Program-made: the position numbers and the translations under genes
Assembly: GCA_902623995.1 (NCBI GenBank)
Contig: CACNWE010000003.1
Coordinates: 62,001 to 126,000 of the forward strand
DNA from: an uncultured SAR116 cluster alpha proteobacterium
Lineage (GTDB): Bacteria; Pseudomonadota; Alphaproteobacteria; Puniceispirillales; Marisalimonadaceae
Direction of reading: 5' to 3'
DNA length: 64,000 bases
Notes under the pieces: model-generated
The model's database searches: none
What the model was told of the DNA's origin: nothing
What the model saw: only the letters and a program-made list of their open reading frames with translations
Shown here: one piece after another, positions 26,805 to 36,972 of the stretch
Numbering within the stretch: the first letter of the stretch is position 1
Layout: each line of letters opens with the position of its first letter

Positions 26805-27500
26805 ATGGGTCAAAAGACACAGCCAATAGGGTTTAGATTGGGTATAAATAGAACCTGGGATTCTAGATGGTTTGGAGGTAAGTCATACGGAGACTTACTT
26901 CATCAAGATATTGAACTAAGAAAATATTTATTTGAAAAACTCAAATCGGCAGCAGTTAGTAAAATTGTTATAGAGAGACCTGCAGGTAGAGCTCGTATTT
27001 CAATTTATGCAGGCAGGCCTGGATTAGTGATAGGCAAAAAAGGCCAAGATATTGAAACTTTGAAAAATACATTGAGTAAGAAAGTAAATGCTGAGGTAAG
27101 TCTAAACATTATTGAGATAAGAAAGCCTGAGCTAGATGCTAAATTAGTTGCTGATGGCATTGCTCAACAACTTGAGAGAAGAGTCGCGTTTAGAAGAGCT
27201 ATGAAAAGAGCCGTCCAAAGTGCAATTAGGCTTGGTGCAGAAGGTGTTAGAATAAATTGTGCAGGAAGACTTGGTGGCGCAGAAATCGCAAGAACCGAAT
27301 GGTACAGAGAAGGAAGAGTTCCATTACATACACTAAGAGCTGACGTTGATTATGGAGAATCTACTGCTTTAACTACATATGGTGCAACAGGCATTAAAGT
27401 TTGGATTTTCAAGGGTGAAGTTTTGGAGCATGATCCTATGGCACAGGAGAAAAAAATGACCAATGCTGTAAAAGGTTCCAATATGAAAAATATGGACTAG
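26805..27500 (+). CDS. rpsC: 30S ribosomal protein S3
   Basis: This 231-residue protein of the mRNA entry channel starts [22 protein letters not shown]. It has a KH domain with GXXG in [10 protein letters not shown], then the C-terminal domain with [20 protein letters not shown] and [20 protein letters not shown]. Length is normal for Alphaproteobacteria. Confidence 0.98.
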   Translation: MGQKTQPIGFRLGINRTWDSRWFGGKSYGDLLHQDIELRKYLFEKLKSAAVSKIVIERPAGRARISIYAGRPGLVIGKKGQDIETLKNTLSKKVNAEVSLNIIEIRKPELDAKLVADGIAQQLERRVAFRRAMKRAVQSAIRLGAEGVRINCAGRLGGAEIARTEWYREGRVPLHTLRADVDYGESTALTTYGATGIKVWIFKGEVLEHDPMAQEKKMTNAVKGSNMKNMD

Positions 27501-27509
27501 GGGTAAATA

Positions 27510-27923
27510 ATGCTACAACCAAAAAGAACAAAATTTAGAAAGGCTCATAAAGGTAGAATTCATGGGCTGGCTAAAGGTGGGACAAAGTTAAATTTTGGAT
27601 CATATGGATTGAAAGCAGTTCAACCTGAAAGAGTTACTGCTAGACAAATAGAAGCAGCTAGAAGAGCTATTACAAGACATCTTCGACGTGCAGGTAGAGT
27701 TTGGATTAGAGTATTCCCTGATGTTCCAGTTTCGAGTAAACCAGCTGAGGTTAGAATGGGAAAAGGAAAAGGTTCTCCTGAATATTGGATTTGTAGAGTT
27801 AAACCAGGAAAAATAATGTTTGAATTGGATGGTGTTTCAGAAGATGCTGCCAAAGAAGCTTTAAGCCTTGCTGCTGCAAAGCTCCCAATGCATACAAAAG
27901 TTGTTAAAAGATTAGGTGAATAG
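27510..27923 (+). CDS. rplP: 50S ribosomal protein L16
   Basis: The 137-residue protein near the A site shows [38 protein letters not shown], a [18 protein letters not shown] stretch and [18 protein letters not shown]. The Arg that is hydroxylated in some bacteria sits in the RRAGRVW region. It lies between rpsC and rpmC with short gaps. Confidence 0.98.
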   Translation: MLQPKRTKFRKAHKGRIHGLAKGGTKLNFGSYGLKAVQPERVTARQIEAARRAITRHLRRAGRVWIRVFPDVPVSSKPAEVRMGKGKGSPEYWICRVKPGKIMFELDGVSEDAAKEALSLAAAKLPMHTKVVKRLGE

Positions 27924-27937
27924 TTGGAGGTATTTAA

Positions 27938-28153
27938 ATGGCAAAGTATAAACCTAAGGATTTAAAAACAAAAACTATTGATGAATTAAAAGATCATTTG
28001 AAACTTCTTAGAAAAGAACAATTCAATCTTCGGTTTCAAGTTAGTAATGGACAAAACGAAAATCCTGCGAGATTTGGTTTAATTCGGAAAGAGATAGCTT
28101 GTATTAAAACTATTTTAAATAATGTTATATCAACTAAAAGTTTAGGAAATTAA
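27938..28153 (+). CDS. rpmC: 50S ribosomal protein L29
   Basis: This 71-residue, two-helix protein at the tunnel exit has the typical [20 protein letters not shown] and [19 protein letters not shown] segments. The Shine-Dalgarno is TTGGAGG, and it is followed by rpsQ after five bases. Confidence 0.95.
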   Translation: MAKYKPKDLKTKTIDELKDHLKLLRKEQFNLRFQVSNGQNENPARFGLIRKEIACIKTILNNVISTKSLGN

Positions 28154-28158
28154 TTATC

Positions 28159-28386
28159 ATGCCGAAAAGAATTTTGACAGGTAAAGTTACAAGTAACAAG
28201 TCAGACAAGACTATTACGGTACTTGTGGAAAGAAAAATAATGCACCCTATGTATAAAAAATTTGTGACAAAATCAAAAAAGTTTGCTGTTCATGATAATG
28301 AAAATAAGTTCAAGGTTGGGGATATTGTGAATATAAAAGAATGCACTCCCATTTCAAAAAACAAACGTTTTGAAGTGATATATTAA
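28159..28386 (+). CDS. rpsQ: 30S ribosomal protein S17
   Basis: The 75-residue OB-fold protein starts [19 protein letters not shown], with [16 protein letters not shown], then [21 protein letters not shown]. It is an early assembly protein of the 30S body. The whole protein matches the family. Confidence 0.96.
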   Translation: MPKRILTGKVTSNKSDKTITVLVERKIMHPMYKKFVTKSKKFAVHDNENKFKVGDIVNIKECTPISKNKRFEVIY

Positions 28387-28406
28387 TAAATTAGCGGAGA
28401 CAAATT

Positions 28407-28775
28407 ATGATACAAATGCAAAGCAATCTTGATGTTGCGGATAATTCAGGAGCAAGAAGAGTACAATGTATAAAAGTCTTGGGTGGATCTGGAAGAAAGA
28501 CTGCTGCTGTAGGTGATATAATTGTAGTGTCTATTAAAGAAGCTATTCCGAGAGGCCGAGTAAAAAAAGGTGATGTCCATAGAGCTGTGATAGTCAGAAC
28601 ATCTAAAGAGGTAAGAAGAAACGATGGTACTTGTATTAGGTTCGACAAAAATGCAGCAGTTTTAGTGAATAAAAGCAATGAACCTATTGGAACTCGTATA
28701 TTTGGTCCTGTCACACGTGAGCTCAGGAGTAGAAAATTTATGAAAATAGTCTCACTTGCTCCGGAGGTTTTGTAA
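28407..28775 (+). CDS. rplN: 50S ribosomal protein L14
   Basis: The 122-residue protein opens [19 protein letters not shown] and carries CIKVLGGS and [18 protein letters not shown]-like ([18 protein letters not shown]) blocks. It forms bridge B8 with 16S rRNA and is the site of RsfS silencing. Its stop overlaps the start of rplX by one base. Confidence 0.98.
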   Translation: MIQMQSNLDVADNSGARRVQCIKVLGGSGRKTAAVGDIIVVSIKEAIPRGRVKKGDVHRAVIVRTSKEVRRNDGTCIRFDKNAAVLVNKSNEPIGTRIFGPVTRELRSRKFMKIVSLAPEVL

Positions 28776-29095
28776 TGAATAAAAAATTTAAAATTAAAAC
28801 TGGGGATACAGTTATTGTTATTACTGGAAAAGACAAAGGCAAAACTGGGAACGTTACATCAGTAATGAAATCTAATGATAGAGTAATTGTAGAAGGCGTT
28901 AATATTATAAAGCGTCATAAGAAAGCAACTCAAGAAAGTCCTGGTAAAATTGAAGAAAGAGAAGCATCTATTCATATATCCAATGTAGCTCACTTGGATC
29001 CTGATACTGGAAAAGCAACAAGAGTAAAATATGATTTAAAAGATGGTTTGAAAAAAAGATTATCTGTTGTTTCTGGTTCATTATTAGATAAGTAA
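28775..29095 (+). CDS. rplX: 50S ribosomal protein L24
   Basis: The 106-residue assembly-initiating protein has a KOW motif in KTGDTVIVITGKDKGKTGNV, then VEGVNIIKRHKK and HISNVAHLDP. It overlaps rplN by one base and is followed by rplE. Confidence 0.97.
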   Translation: MNKKFKIKTGDTVIVITGKDKGKTGNVTSVMKSNDRVIVEGVNIIKRHKKATQESPGKIEEREASIHISNVAHLDPDTGKATRVKYDLKDGLKKRLSVVSGSLLDK

Positions 29096-29108
29096 TTAGG
29101 AGATTAAG

Positions 29109-29651
29109 ATGAATACAAGGCTGAAAGAAAAATATAAAAAAGAAATATCCAAAACTTTAAAAGATAAATTTAAATACAAAAATGATCTTGAAATACCTAA
29201 GCTTGAAAAAGTTGTCATAAACATGGGAGTTGGTGAAGCTGTTAAAGATAGTAAAAAAATAGAGTCTGCAGTAAATGAATTAGCGGCTATAACAGGACAA
29301 AAACCTGTTATAACAAAATCTAAAAAAGCTAATGCAAGTTTTAAACTTAGAGAAGGTATGCCAATAGGTGTAAAAGTTACATTAAGAAAAAATAAAATGT
29401 ACGAATTCGTAGATAGATTTGTAAATATTGCATTGCCAAGAGTCAGAGATTTCAGGGGAGTAAACACCAAAAGCTTTGATGGTAAGGGAAATTATGCATT
29501 AGGATTAAAAGAACAATACGTTTTCCCAGAAATTGAATATGATAATGTGGACTCAGTTAGAGGTATGGATATAATTTTTGTAACCTCTGCTAAATCAGAC
29601 GAAGAGGCTCGGGAACTTTTAAATGGATTTGATTTTCCCTTTAATCAATAA
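29109..29651 (+). CDS. rplE: 50S ribosomal protein L5
   Basis: This 180-residue protein binds 5S rRNA and the P-site tRNA. Hallmarks are [50 protein letters not shown], and [17 protein letters not shown]. It is complete. Confidence 0.98.
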   Translation: MNTRLKEKYKKEISKTLKDKFKYKNDLEIPKLEKVVINMGVGEAVKDSKKIESAVNELAAITGQKPVITKSKKANASFKLREGMPIGVKVTLRKNKMYEFVDRFVNIALPRVRDFRGVNTKSFDGKGNYALGLKEQYVFPEIEYDNVDSVRGMDIIFVTSAKSDEEARELLNGFDFPFNQ

Positions 29652-29672
29652 TAATTTAATTAGGAGATGTAG

Positions 29673-29978
29673 ATGGCAAAAAAAAGTGCTATCCAAAAAA
29701 ACTTAAATAAAGAAAAACAAGTTAAAAAAAATAAATCAAGAAGAGATCGCTTGAAAGCTATATGTAGTAATAGGACCCTTCCTATGGAACAACGTTTTGA
29801 AGCTCAACTAAAATTATCTGAAATGCCAAGAAACGGTGCTAAAATAAGATTAAGAAATAGATGTTTAATTACGGGAAGACCTCGTGGATATTATCGAAAA
29901 GTTAAAATGTCACGAATAGCTCTAAGAGAATTAGCTTTATCTGGTCAAATTCCAGGTATGGTAAAATCAAGTTGGTAG
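29673..29978 (+). CDS. rpsN: 30S ribosomal protein S14 (zinc-independent long form)
   Basis: The 101-residue form lacks the CxxC pairs of zinc-type S14; a single Cys remains in [27 protein letters not shown] and [18 protein letters not shown] match proteobacterial S14. It is part of the spc group between rplE and rpsH. Confidence 0.97.
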   Translation: MAKKSAIQKNLNKEKQVKKNKSRRDRLKAICSNRTLPMEQRFEAQLKLSEMPRNGAKIRLRNRCLITGRPRGYYRKVKMSRIALRELALSGQIPGMVKSSW

Positions 29979-29991
29979 AAAGGTATTAATT

Positions 29992-30390
29992 ATGTCAATG
30001 AGTGATACACTTGGGGATATGTTGACCAGGATTAGAAATGGTCAATCAGCCAATAAAGCAGTTGTTGAGGCTCCTGCCTCAAGATTTAGAGGTAATGTAT
30101 TAGATGTTCTTAAAAGAGAAGGCTACATTCGTAATTTTTCTAAATTTGAAAAACGTCCTGGTATTCATGAATTCAAAATTGAATTAAAATATTTTGAAGG
30201 TAAACCAGTTATTAGTGAAATTAAAAGGGTGTCTACTCCTGGAAGAAGAGTTTACTCAAGTATAAATGATTTACCAAGGACTTATAATGGTCTTGGTATA
30301 TCAATTTTATCTACTCCAAGAGGTGTAATGAGCGATAATGAAGCTCGAGCAGCTCATGTGGGTGGCGAAGTTCTTTGTCAAGTATTTTAG
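29992..30390 (+). CDS. rpsH: 30S ribosomal protein S8
   Basis: The 132-residue protein starts [18 protein letters not shown], with [17 protein letters not shown] and [20 protein letters not shown]. In E. coli S8 represses the spc operon by binding near rplE. A second Met at residue 3 could be the start, giving MSDTLGDM; the upstream Shine-Dalgarno (AGAAAGG) fits the first ATG. Confidence 0.97.
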   Translation: MSMSDTLGDMLTRIRNGQSANKAVVEAPASRFRGNVLDVLKREGYIRNFSKFEKRPGIHEFKIELKYFEGKPVISEIKRVSTPGRRVYSSINDLPRTYNGLGISILSTPRGVMSDNEARAAHVGGEVLCQVF

Positions 30391-30400
30391 GAGTATTTTT

Positions 30401-30934
30401 ATGTCAAGAGTTGGCCAAGCCATTATTAATATACCTAATGGTGTTGAAGTTAAAAAAGTAGATAACAAATTTTTAGTTAAAGGTTCTAAGGGTGAATTAA
30501 CAGCCCCACTAGATGAAATGGTAGAAGTAACAATCAATGAAGATGAAATTAAAGTAGAGCTCAAAGATAAAAATGCTAAAAATAAAGCGCTATGGGGTAC
30601 TACAAGAGCCCTTATTAATAATGCAGTTCAAGGTGTAAGTGTTGGTTTTGAAAAAGAGATGGAAATTGTTGGTGTGGGTTATAGGGGAGCTCTTCAAGGA
30701 AAAAAATTAACTTTAAACCTTGGATTAAGTCATCCTGTTGAAATTGAAGTTCCTGATTACATTTCTATTAAAATGGATGGTAATACAAAATTTATTATTT
30801 CTAGCCCAGATAAGCAAAAATTAGGAGAATTTGCTGCAATGGTTCGTTCTAAGAGACCACCAGAGCCGTTTAAAGGTAAAGGGATACGCTACAGCAATGA
30901 ATTTATTTTAAGAAAAGAAGGCAAGAAGAAATAG
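30401..30934 (+). CDS. rplF: 50S ribosomal protein L6
   Basis: The 177-residue protein starts [17 protein letters not shown], with AGGAG seven bases before this ATG. The open frame extends upstream to 30338 but only inside rpsH. The two-domain L6 fold is visible, with [20 protein letters not shown] and the C-terminal [19 protein letters not shown], which touches the sarcin-ricin loop region. Confidence 0.96.
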   Translation: MSRVGQAIINIPNGVEVKKVDNKFLVKGSKGELTAPLDEMVEVTINEDEIKVELKDKNAKNKALWGTTRALINNAVQGVSVGFEKEMEIVGVGYRGALQGKKLTLNLGLSHPVEIEVPDYISIKMDGNTKFIISSPDKQKLGEFAAMVRSKRPPEPFKGKGIRYSNEFILRKEGKKK

Positions 30935-30942
30935 AGGTCAAA

Positions 30943-31305
30943 ATGGGTAATTCAGTATCTTTGCACAATAAACGAAAATTAAGAAACAGAAAGGCTTTAA
31001 AAAGTAAATCCTATGGAAAATTGAGATTAACTGTCTTTAGGTCAAGCCGTCATATTTATGGTCAAATTATTGATGATGTTAAGGGTATTACAATCACAGC
31101 CGCTTCTAGTCTTGAAAGTGATATAAAAAAACAGTTTAAAAATTGCGGTACTAAAGAGGCAGCTACAGTAGTTGGAAAGGTAATAGCCGAAAAAGCAATA
31201 AAAAAGGGTATAAAAAATGTTGTATTTGACAGAGGTGGTTATATTTATCACGGAAGGATTAAGAACTTAGCCGATGCTGCAAGAGAAAATGGTCTAATAT
31301 TTTAG
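30943..31305 (+). CDS. rplR: 50S ribosomal protein L18
   Basis: This 120-residue 5S rRNA-binding protein has [50 protein letters not shown] (region) and [11 protein letters not shown] at the end, all standard. It lies eight bases after rplF and ten before rpsE. Confidence 0.97.
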   Translation: MGNSVSLHNKRKLRNRKALKSKSYGKLRLTVFRSSRHIYGQIIDDVKGITITAASSLESDIKKQFKNCGTKEAATVVGKVIAEKAIKKGIKNVVFDRGGYIYHGRIKNLADAARENGLIF

Positions 31306-31314
31306 GGGAAAGTA

Positions 31315-31881
31315 ATGGTAAGAATGGAAAAACAAGATAAGAAAATTAATAAAGATGATAATGACCTTATCGATAAGTTAGTTGGAATAAATAGAGTTGC
31401 TAAAGTTGTAAAAGGTGGAAGACGCTTTGGGTTTGCAGCCCTCGTTGTTGTTGGAGATCAAAGAGGGAAAGTTGGTTTTGGAACTGGTAAAGCAAAGGAA
31501 GTACCTGAAGCAATTAAAAAAGCAACGGATGACGCAAAAAAAAATATGGTAAAAGTTCCATTAAAAGAAGCTAGAACATTACATCATGACATGAAAGGTC
31601 ATTTTGGAGCTGGTAGAGTTGTTTTAAGAACAGCACCATCTGGGACAGGTATAATTGCAGGTGGTCCAATGAGAGCTGTTTTTGAAACCTTAGGAGTACA
31701 AGATGTTGTGGCAAAATCAATTGGCACTTCTAATCCACATAATATGATAAAAGCGACATTCGATGCTTTTTCATCAATGTATTCTCCAAGAAATGTGGCT
31801 AGTAAAAGAGGTAGAAAAGTTTCTGAAATTTTTGGAAATCAATTAAAATCAGATACAGCCTCTGACGCAAATGCTAGTTAG
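31315..31881 (+). CDS. rpsE: 30S ribosomal protein S5
   Basis: The 188-residue protein has the double-stranded-RNA-binding N domain [20 protein letters not shown] and the C domain [18 protein letters not shown], plus [13 protein letters not shown]. It helps in decoding fidelity at the mRNA entry site. A short Asp/Lys-rich N-terminal tail and a C-terminal tail flank the core. GTAATG at the start: ATG follows GGGGAAAG. Confidence 0.98.
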   Translation: MVRMEKQDKKINKDDNDLIDKLVGINRVAKVVKGGRRFGFAALVVVGDQRGKVGFGTGKAKEVPEAIKKATDDAKKNMVKVPLKEARTLHHDMKGHFGAGRVVLRTAPSGTGIIAGGPMRAVFETLGVQDVVAKSIGTSNPHNMIKATFDAFSSMYSPRNVASKRGRKVSEIFGNQLKSDTASDANAS

Positions 31882-31889
31882 GAAGCAAA

Positions 31890-32072
31890 ATGTCAAATAA
31901 AAAAATAATTATTGTTACACAAAAGAAAAGTCCAATAGGTAGAAAATCCTATCAAAGAAAAACATTAATAGGTCTTGGTTTAAACAAAATTGGAAGAACT
32001 AAAGAATTGGAGGATACACCTTCAATAAGAGGTATGATAGATAAAGTTAAACATCTAGTTGAAGTTAATTAA
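31890..32072 (+). CDS. rpmD: 50S ribosomal protein L30
   Basis: The 60-residue protein matches L30: [19 protein letters not shown], then [24 protein letters not shown] (region), and VKHLVEVN. It lies between rpsE and rplO as in other spc operons. Confidence 0.95.
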   Translation: MSNKKIIIVTQKKSPIGRKSYQRKTLIGLGLNKIGRTKELEDTPSIRGMIDKVKHLVEVN

Positions 32073-32100
32073 TTAAATCTTTGCTAGATAGGAGTATAAA

Positions 32101-32601
32101 ATGAAACTTAACGAATTAAAAGATAATATAGGTTCAACTAAGTCACGGAAAAGAATTGGTAGAGGTATAGGCTCAGGTAAAGGTAAAACATCTGGAAAAG
32201 GACATAAGGGTCAAAAGTCCAGATCTGGTGTTTCCATCAAAGGTTTTGAAGGTGGGCAAATGCCAATACACAGACGTTTACCTAAAAGAGGTTTTAATAA
32301 CGTAAATAGAATTCGCTTTACTGAATTAAACTTAGGTAATATTCAAAATCTTATTGATAGCAAGAAAATTGATCCTAAAAAAATAATTAGTTATAAAACA
32401 CTATTTGATTTAGGACTAGTAAAATCAAAAAAATCAAAAATAAAACTCTTAGGAAAAGGAGATATTGAAGTTAAGATTGATATAGAGGTATCTGCTTTTT
32501 CTAAGTCAGCAAAAGATAGTGTTGAGAAAATTGGTGGTTCTATAATAATCCTTGATGATAAAAAAAAATCTATAAGTCAAGATAAAAAAACTGGGGTTTG
32601 A
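32101..32601 (+). CDS. rplO: 50S ribosomal protein L15
   Basis: The 166-residue protein has the Gly/Lys-rich N-terminal extension RIGRGIGSGKGKTSGKGHKG that threads through 23S rRNA, then FEGGQMPIHRRLPKRGF and a C-terminal globular part. The stop lies three bases before secY. Confidence 0.97.
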   Translation: MKLNELKDNIGSTKSRKRIGRGIGSGKGKTSGKGHKGQKSRSGVSIKGFEGGQMPIHRRLPKRGFNNVNRIRFTELNLGNIQNLIDSKKIDPKKIISYKTLFDLGLVKSKKSKIKLLGKGDIEVKIDIEVSAFSKSAKDSVEKIGGSIIILDDKKKSISQDKKTGV

Positions 32602-32604
32602 TTT

Positions 32605-33933
32605 ATGGCTAATGAAAGTATGTTTGGTATATTGGGTCAAGCTACAGAACTACGGCAAAGAATATTGTTCACACTTGGTGCTTTAATAGTATATAGACTT
32701 GGAACATATATACCTGTACCAGGTATAAACGCAGTAGCTTTATCAGAAATTGTAAATAATACGAATAGCGGTGTTTTGGGAATGTTTAATATGTTCTCTG
32801 GTGGCGCACTAGGTCGTATGACCATATTTGCTCTTACAATCCTTCCATATATTTCTGCTGCAATCATAATGCAACTAATGACGTCAATTTCACCACAGAT
32901 GTCACAACTAAAAAAAGAAGGTGAATCTGGAAGAAAAACCATTAATCAATATACTAGATACTTAACCGTATTACTTGCAACAGTTCAAGCTTATGGCTTT
33001 GCTGTTGCACTAGAGGGTACCTCAGGATCTTCAGGATCACTAGTAAATAATCCGGGTGTTTTTTTTAAGATTACAACCGTTGTTACGTTAGTTGGCTCAG
33101 TAATGTTTCTACTTTGGTTAGGAGAGCAAATTACTTCTCGGGGTATAGGTAATGGCGTTTCATTAATTATTTTTGCTGGTATAGTAGCAGAACTCCCAAG
33201 AGCTATCGCTCAAATTTTAGAACAAGGAAGAACTGGTTCAATATCAACATTTTTAATTATAGGCATTTTAATTCTTGCAATAGCAGTTATCGTTTTTATT
33301 GTTTTCATTGAACGATCACAGAGAAAGATTATTGTTCAATATCCAAAAAGACAAATGGGAAACAAGATGTTTGCTGGTGATTCTTCACACTTACCTCTAA
33401 AAATTAATGTTCCTGGTGTAATACCTCCTATCTTTGCTTCTGCTTTATTGTTGTTACCAACTTCATTATCTTCATTTTCTGGATTAGATGGTAATAGCTC
33501 TGATTGGGTATTAACGCTAAACTCATATTTTGGAAGAGGACAACCTCTATATCTAGCTATTTATATTGGATTAATAGTGTTTTTTGCCTTTTTTTATACA
33601 GCTATTGTATTTAATCCAGATGAAACTGCCGATAACCTTAAAAAAAATGGAGGATATGTTCCAGGAATAAGACCAGGTCCTCCGACTGCAGATTATTTAG
33701 ATTTTGTTTTGACAAGATTGACAGCAATAGGCGCAGCATATCTAGCGGCAGTTTGTATTTTGCCTGAAATTTTAATATCTAAGTATTCAATTCCTTTTTA
33801 TTTAGGTGGAACTAGTTTATTAATTGTAGTCACGGTTTCCATGGATACAGTTTCACAAGCTCAATCACATTTAATTGCGCACAGATATTCAGGTTTGATA
33901 AAAAAAACAAAATTAAGAGGTGGGAGGCGATAA
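32605..33933 (+). CDS. secY: Preprotein translocase subunit SecY
   Basis: The 442-residue channel subunit has ten predicted transmembrane helices. Signatures are YRLGTYIPVPGIN in TM1, the plug region GMFNMFSGGALGRMTIFAL, ILPYISAAIIMQL, the cytoplasmic loop IVQYPKRQ, and the GGYVPGIRPGPPTADYLD loop before the last helices. It partners with the SecE encoded 25 kb upstream. It is directly followed by adk, with no bases between stop and ATG. Confidence 0.98.
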   Translation: MANESMFGILGQATELRQRILFTLGALIVYRLGTYIPVPGINAVALSEIVNNTNSGVLGMFNMFSGGALGRMTIFALTILPYISAAIIMQLMTSISPQMSQLKKEGESGRKTINQYTRYLTVLLATVQAYGFAVALEGTSGSSGSLVNNPGVFFKITTVVTLVGSVMFLLWLGEQITSRGIGNGVSLIIFAGIVAELPRAIAQILEQGRTGSISTFLIIGILILAIAVIVFIVFIERSQRKIIVQYPKRQMGNKMFAGDSSHLPLKINVPGVIPPIFASALLLLPTSLSSFSGLDGNSSDWVLTLNSYFGRGQPLYLAIYIGLIVFFAFFYTAIVFNPDETADNLKKNGGYVPGIRPGPPTADYLDFVLTRLTAIGAAYLAAVCILPEILISKYSIPFYLGGTSLLIVVTVSMDTVSQAQSHLIAHRYSGLIKKTKLRGGRR

Positions 33934-34500
33934 ATGAATTTAATACTTTTTGGTCCACCTGGCTCCGGTAAAGGAACGCAAGCAGAAATTTTAATTAACA
34001 AATATAATATAGTTCAGATCTCAACTGGAGATATGTTAAGAGAAGAAGTTAAATTAGGAACAGAATTAGGAAAAACTGCTAAATCTATCATGGACAATGG
34101 TGATTTAGTGTCTGATGAAATTATAATGTCAATGATTGAAAAAAGAATTATAAAACCAGATTGCAAAAATGGTTTTATTCTTGATGGTTTTCCAAGGACA
34201 CTTAAACAAGCGAAAGATTTAGATAATATTTTAAATCTATTTGATATTCTAATAGATAAAGTTATAGAAATTAACGTTAATGAGAATATTCTTTTAAAAA
34301 GAATTTTGAAAAGAGCTTCAGAAAGCAAAAAAACAAGAGATGACGACAATTCCGAAATTTTAAAGAATAGAATTGTAGTTTATAAAAAAGATACATTACC
34401 AGTATTAGAATATTACAAAAATTTAAATAAATTATACTCAGTTGATGGTATGCAAAATGTAGCAGAAGTATCGAAGGATATTCAAAAAATATTAACCTGA
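33934..34500 (+). CDS. adk: Adenylate kinase (short form)
   Basis: This 188-residue enzyme interconverts ATP + AMP and 2 ADP. It has the P-loop FGPPGSGKGTQAE (residues 5-17), the AMP-binding ISTGDMLREE and FILDGFPRTLKQA, and the Arg-rich lid. The lid is the short type, without the zinc-finger-like insertion found in longer bacterial forms, as usual in Alphaproteobacteria. Placed after secY, as is conserved; it ends the spc group before a new promoter. Confidence 0.97.
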   Translation: MNLILFGPPGSGKGTQAEILINKYNIVQISTGDMLREEVKLGTELGKTAKSIMDNGDLVSDEIIMSMIEKRIIKPDCKNGFILDGFPRTLKQAKDLDNILNLFDILIDKVIEINVNENILLKRILKRASESKKTRDDDNSEILKNRIVVYKKDTLPVLEYYKNLNKLYSVDGMQNVAEVSKDIQKILT

Positions 34501-34508
34501 TTATAAAG

Positions 34509-34536
34509 TTGACTGTTAATCTTTTAACATTATAAT
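34509..34536 (+). promoter_or_regulatory. Near-consensus promoter for the alpha operon (rpsM-rpsK-rpoA-rplQ)
   Basis: TTGACT (34509-34514) and a perfect TATAAT (34531-34536) lie 16 bases apart in the 89-base gap between adk and rpsM. Transcription would start near 34543, about 47 bases before the rpsM GTG. This allows rpoA and the last ribosomal genes to be expressed apart from the spc group. Confidence 0.8.
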
Positions 34537-34589
34537 CTCCGGTTTATTTAGTATCAAATAGACCTTAATTAGAGAAAAAGGAGAGTTTA

Positions 34590-34958
34590 GTGGCACGTAT
34601 TGCAGGCGTTAATGTACCAACTAATAAAAGAGTTCTAGTAGCACTTACTTATGTTCATGGTATTGGATTAACTAGTTCTAAAAAGATTTGTAAAAAAGTT
34701 GGAATCGCTGAAGATAAAAGAATTAACAATTTATCAGATGATGAACTAACTAAAATTAGAGATTTAATTGATACAGATTACCTAGTTGAAGGTGATTTAA
34801 GAAGAAAAACTTCAATGGATATAAAAAGGTATTTAGATTTGGGTTGTTTGAGAGGTTTAAGACATAGGAAAAATTTACCTGTAAGAGGTCAAAGAACACA
34901 CACAAACGCAAGAACAAGAAAAGGTCCTGCAAAAGCAATCGCAGGAAAAAAGAAGTAA
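34590..34958 (+). CDS. rpsM: 30S ribosomal protein S13
   Basis: The 122-residue protein starts with GTG; AAAAGGAGAG lies just upstream and the protein reads [15 protein letters not shown]. Other marks are [36 protein letters not shown] (region) and a basic tail. It forms bridges to the 50S subunit and touches the P-site tRNA. Confidence 0.98.
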   Translation: MARIAGVNVPTNKRVLVALTYVHGIGLTSSKKICKKVGIAEDKRINNLSDDELTKIRDLIDTDYLVEGDLRRKTSMDIKRYLDLGCLRGLRHRKNLPVRGQRTHTNARTRKGPAKAIAGKKK

Positions 34959-34979
34959 TATTTATAAGGGGGCTAAATA

Positions 34980-35375
34980 ATGGCTAAACAACCTACGCAA
35001 AGTAGAATTCGTCGTAAAGAAAAAAAGAATGTAACTAATGCTGTAGCTCATGTTAATTCATCTTTTAACAATACTGTTATTACAATTACAGATATACAAG
35101 GTAATGCCATCTCATGGTCCTCATCTGGTACAATGGGGTTTAAAGGTTCTAGAAAATCAACCCCATACGCAGCACAACTTGCAGCCGAAGATGCAGGGAA
35201 AAAAGCATCTGAGCATGGTGTAAAGACAGTTGACATTCAAGTTCAAGGCCCTGGTTCAGGAAGAGAGTCAGCGTTGAGGGCATTACAAACGATTGGTTTC
35301 CAAGTTAATTCTATTAGAGATGTGACGCCAATTCCTCACAATGGTTGTAGGCCAAAAAAACGTAGAAGAGTCTAG
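34980..35375 (+). CDS. rpsK: 30S ribosomal protein S11
   Basis: The 131-residue platform protein has [39 protein letters not shown] and the C-terminal [25 protein letters not shown] precedes the ATG. It is 21 bases after rpsM and 49 before rpoA. Confidence 0.98.
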   Translation: MAKQPTQSRIRRKEKKNVTNAVAHVNSSFNNTVITITDIQGNAISWSSSGTMGFKGSRKSTPYAAQLAAEDAGKKASEHGVKTVDIQVQGPGSGRESALRALQTIGFQVNSIRDVTPIPHNGCRPKKRRRV

Positions 35376-35424
35376 ATCAACAATTAAAAATTTATAACTA
35401 AATTATTATTTACAGAGAGTAATC

Positions 35425-36441
35425 ATGATTGAAAAGAATTGGAAAGAAATAATCAAACCATCGAAGCTTGAGGTTAGGGAAGAGAGTAAGTCTGAGAATA
35501 CCTCAACAATAATTGCTGAACCTCTTGAAAGAGGGTACGGAGTTACGATAGGAAATGCTTTACGAAGGATACTTCTTTCATCGCTTCAGGGCTCAGCTAT
35601 AACTTCAATTCAGGTTCAAGGTGTATTACATGAGTTTTCTTCTATACCAGGAGTTAGAGAGGACCTAACGGACATTATTTTAAATGTTAAAGGTATTAAA
35701 GTTAGAATGGACTATGACGGAGTAAAGAAAATTGTACTTAATGTAGATGGTCCTGCTAAAGTTACAGCTGGTATGATAGAGTGCCCGACTGAAGTTGAAA
35801 TTATGAATAAAGATCACGAAATTTGCACCCTAGATAATGGAGCAAGACTCTCTGTTGAATTTACTGTAGAAAATGGTAAAGGTTATGTATCATCCACAAC
35901 TAACAGAAATGAAGAGCTCCCAATTGGTGTTATTCCAATTGATGCAATATATAGTCCAGTTGTTCAAGTTTCATACAATGTCGATAATGCACGTGTTGGT
36001 CAACAAACTGATTATGATAAATTATCATTAGTAGTTAAGACTGATGGTTCTGTTTCACCAGAAGATGCTGTTGCATTTTCTGCCAGAATCATGCAAGACC
36101 AATTAAATAATTTTATTAATTTTGAAGAGCCAGAAGAAGAAGAAGTCACTGAAGTTTTAGAAGATCTTCCATTCAATAAAAACCTTCTCCGAAAAGTGGA
36201 TGAATTAGAATTATCTGTGAGGTCAGCTAATTGCTTAAAAAATGATAATATTGTATATATAGGTGATTTAGTTCAAAGATCAGAGCCAGAGATGTTACGT
36301 ACACCAAATTTTGGTAGAAAAAGTTTAAATGAAATAAGAGAAGTTTTAAAAGTTATGGGCTTAGAATTAGGTATGGATGTTGAAAATTGGCCACCAGAAA
36401 ATATTGAAGAATTATTAAAAAGAATAGAAGAACCATTCTAA
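35425..36441 (+). CDS. rpoA: DNA-directed RNA polymerase subunit alpha
   Basis: The 338-residue subunit has the N-terminal dimerisation domain with [20 protein letters not shown] and [18 protein letters not shown]-like blocks. An acidic linker ([16 protein letters not shown], about residues 232-247) leads to the C-terminal domain, with [30 protein letters not shown] and a terminal helix. The C-terminal domain contacts UP elements and activators. It lies between rpsK and rplQ as expected. Confidence 0.98.
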   Translation: MIEKNWKEIIKPSKLEVREESKSENTSTIIAEPLERGYGVTIGNALRRILLSSLQGSAITSIQVQGVLHEFSSIPGVREDLTDIILNVKGIKVRMDYDGVKKIVLNVDGPAKVTAGMIECPTEVEIMNKDHEICTLDNGARLSVEFTVENGKGYVSSTTNRNEELPIGVIPIDAIYSPVVQVSYNVDNARVGQQTDYDKLSLVVKTDGSVSPEDAVAFSARIMQDQLNNFINFEEPEEEEVTEVLEDLPFNKNLLRKVDELELSVRSANCLKNDNIVYIGDLVQRSEPEMLRTPNFGRKSLNEIREVLKVMGLELGMDVENWPPENIEELLKRIEEPF

Positions 36442-36467
36442 TTTAATTGAGGATTTAGGAGTATCTA

Positions 36468-36908
36468 ATGAAACACAAGATAAAGGGTAAAAAATTAAAC
36501 AGAAGCTCTTCTCACAGAAAAGCCCTTTTTAAAAATATGGCTCAGGCTATAATTAAGCATGAGCAAATAATAACAACATTACCTAAAGCCAAGACTATGA
36601 AGCCTATAATTGATAAACTAATAACATTAGGTAAAAAGGGTAGTTTACACGCTAGACGACAAGCATTTTCTCAACTTAGGGATAATAATATAGTATCAAA
36701 ATTGTTTGGAGATCTTGCAACAAGGTATGCAGAAAGACAAGGAGGATATTCAAGGGTTCTAAAAGCAGGTTATAGATATGGAGACGCCGCTGCAATGGCT
36801 GTTCTTGAGTTAGTTGATAGAAATGAAGATGCTAGAGGTAAAGATAGTGGACCAGTTCAAACCAATAATGCAACCGAAGATGAACCAAAAGAAACTGTTG
36901 CTGGATAA
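36468..36908 (+). CDS. rplQ: 50S ribosomal protein L17
   Basis: The 146-residue protein starts [20 protein letters not shown], with [23 protein letters not shown] and [22 protein letters not shown] (regions). About 25 C-terminal residues ([11 protein letters not shown] onward) form a polar extension beyond the core, common in Alphaproteobacteria. It is the last gene of the superoperon; a terminator follows 22 bases later. Confidence 0.97.
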   Translation: MKHKIKGKKLNRSSSHRKALFKNMAQAIIKHEQIITTLPKAKTMKPIIDKLITLGKKGSLHARRQAFSQLRDNNIVSKLFGDLATRYAERQGGYSRVLKAGYRYGDAAAMAVLELVDRNEDARGKDSGPVQTNNATEDEPKETVAG

Positions 36909-36930
36909 TTATAGTAGTAAACGAATTTTA

Positions 36931-36963
36931 AAACCGTTCAAATAATGTGAACGGTTTTTTTTT
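36931..36963 (+). terminator. Rho-independent terminator ending the ribosomal superoperon
   Basis: AAACCGTTCA (36931-36940) pairs perfectly with TGAACGGTTT (36948-36957) around a seven-base loop. Six T's (36958-36963) follow. It is the clearest terminator in the window. Confidence 0.93.
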
Positions 36964-36972
36964 GAGTAAAAA

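Noticed and set aside
30338-30400. Upstream extension of the rplF frame
   Set aside because: It overlaps the end of rpsH; the ATG at 30401 follows AGGAG and starts the conserved L6 N-terminus.
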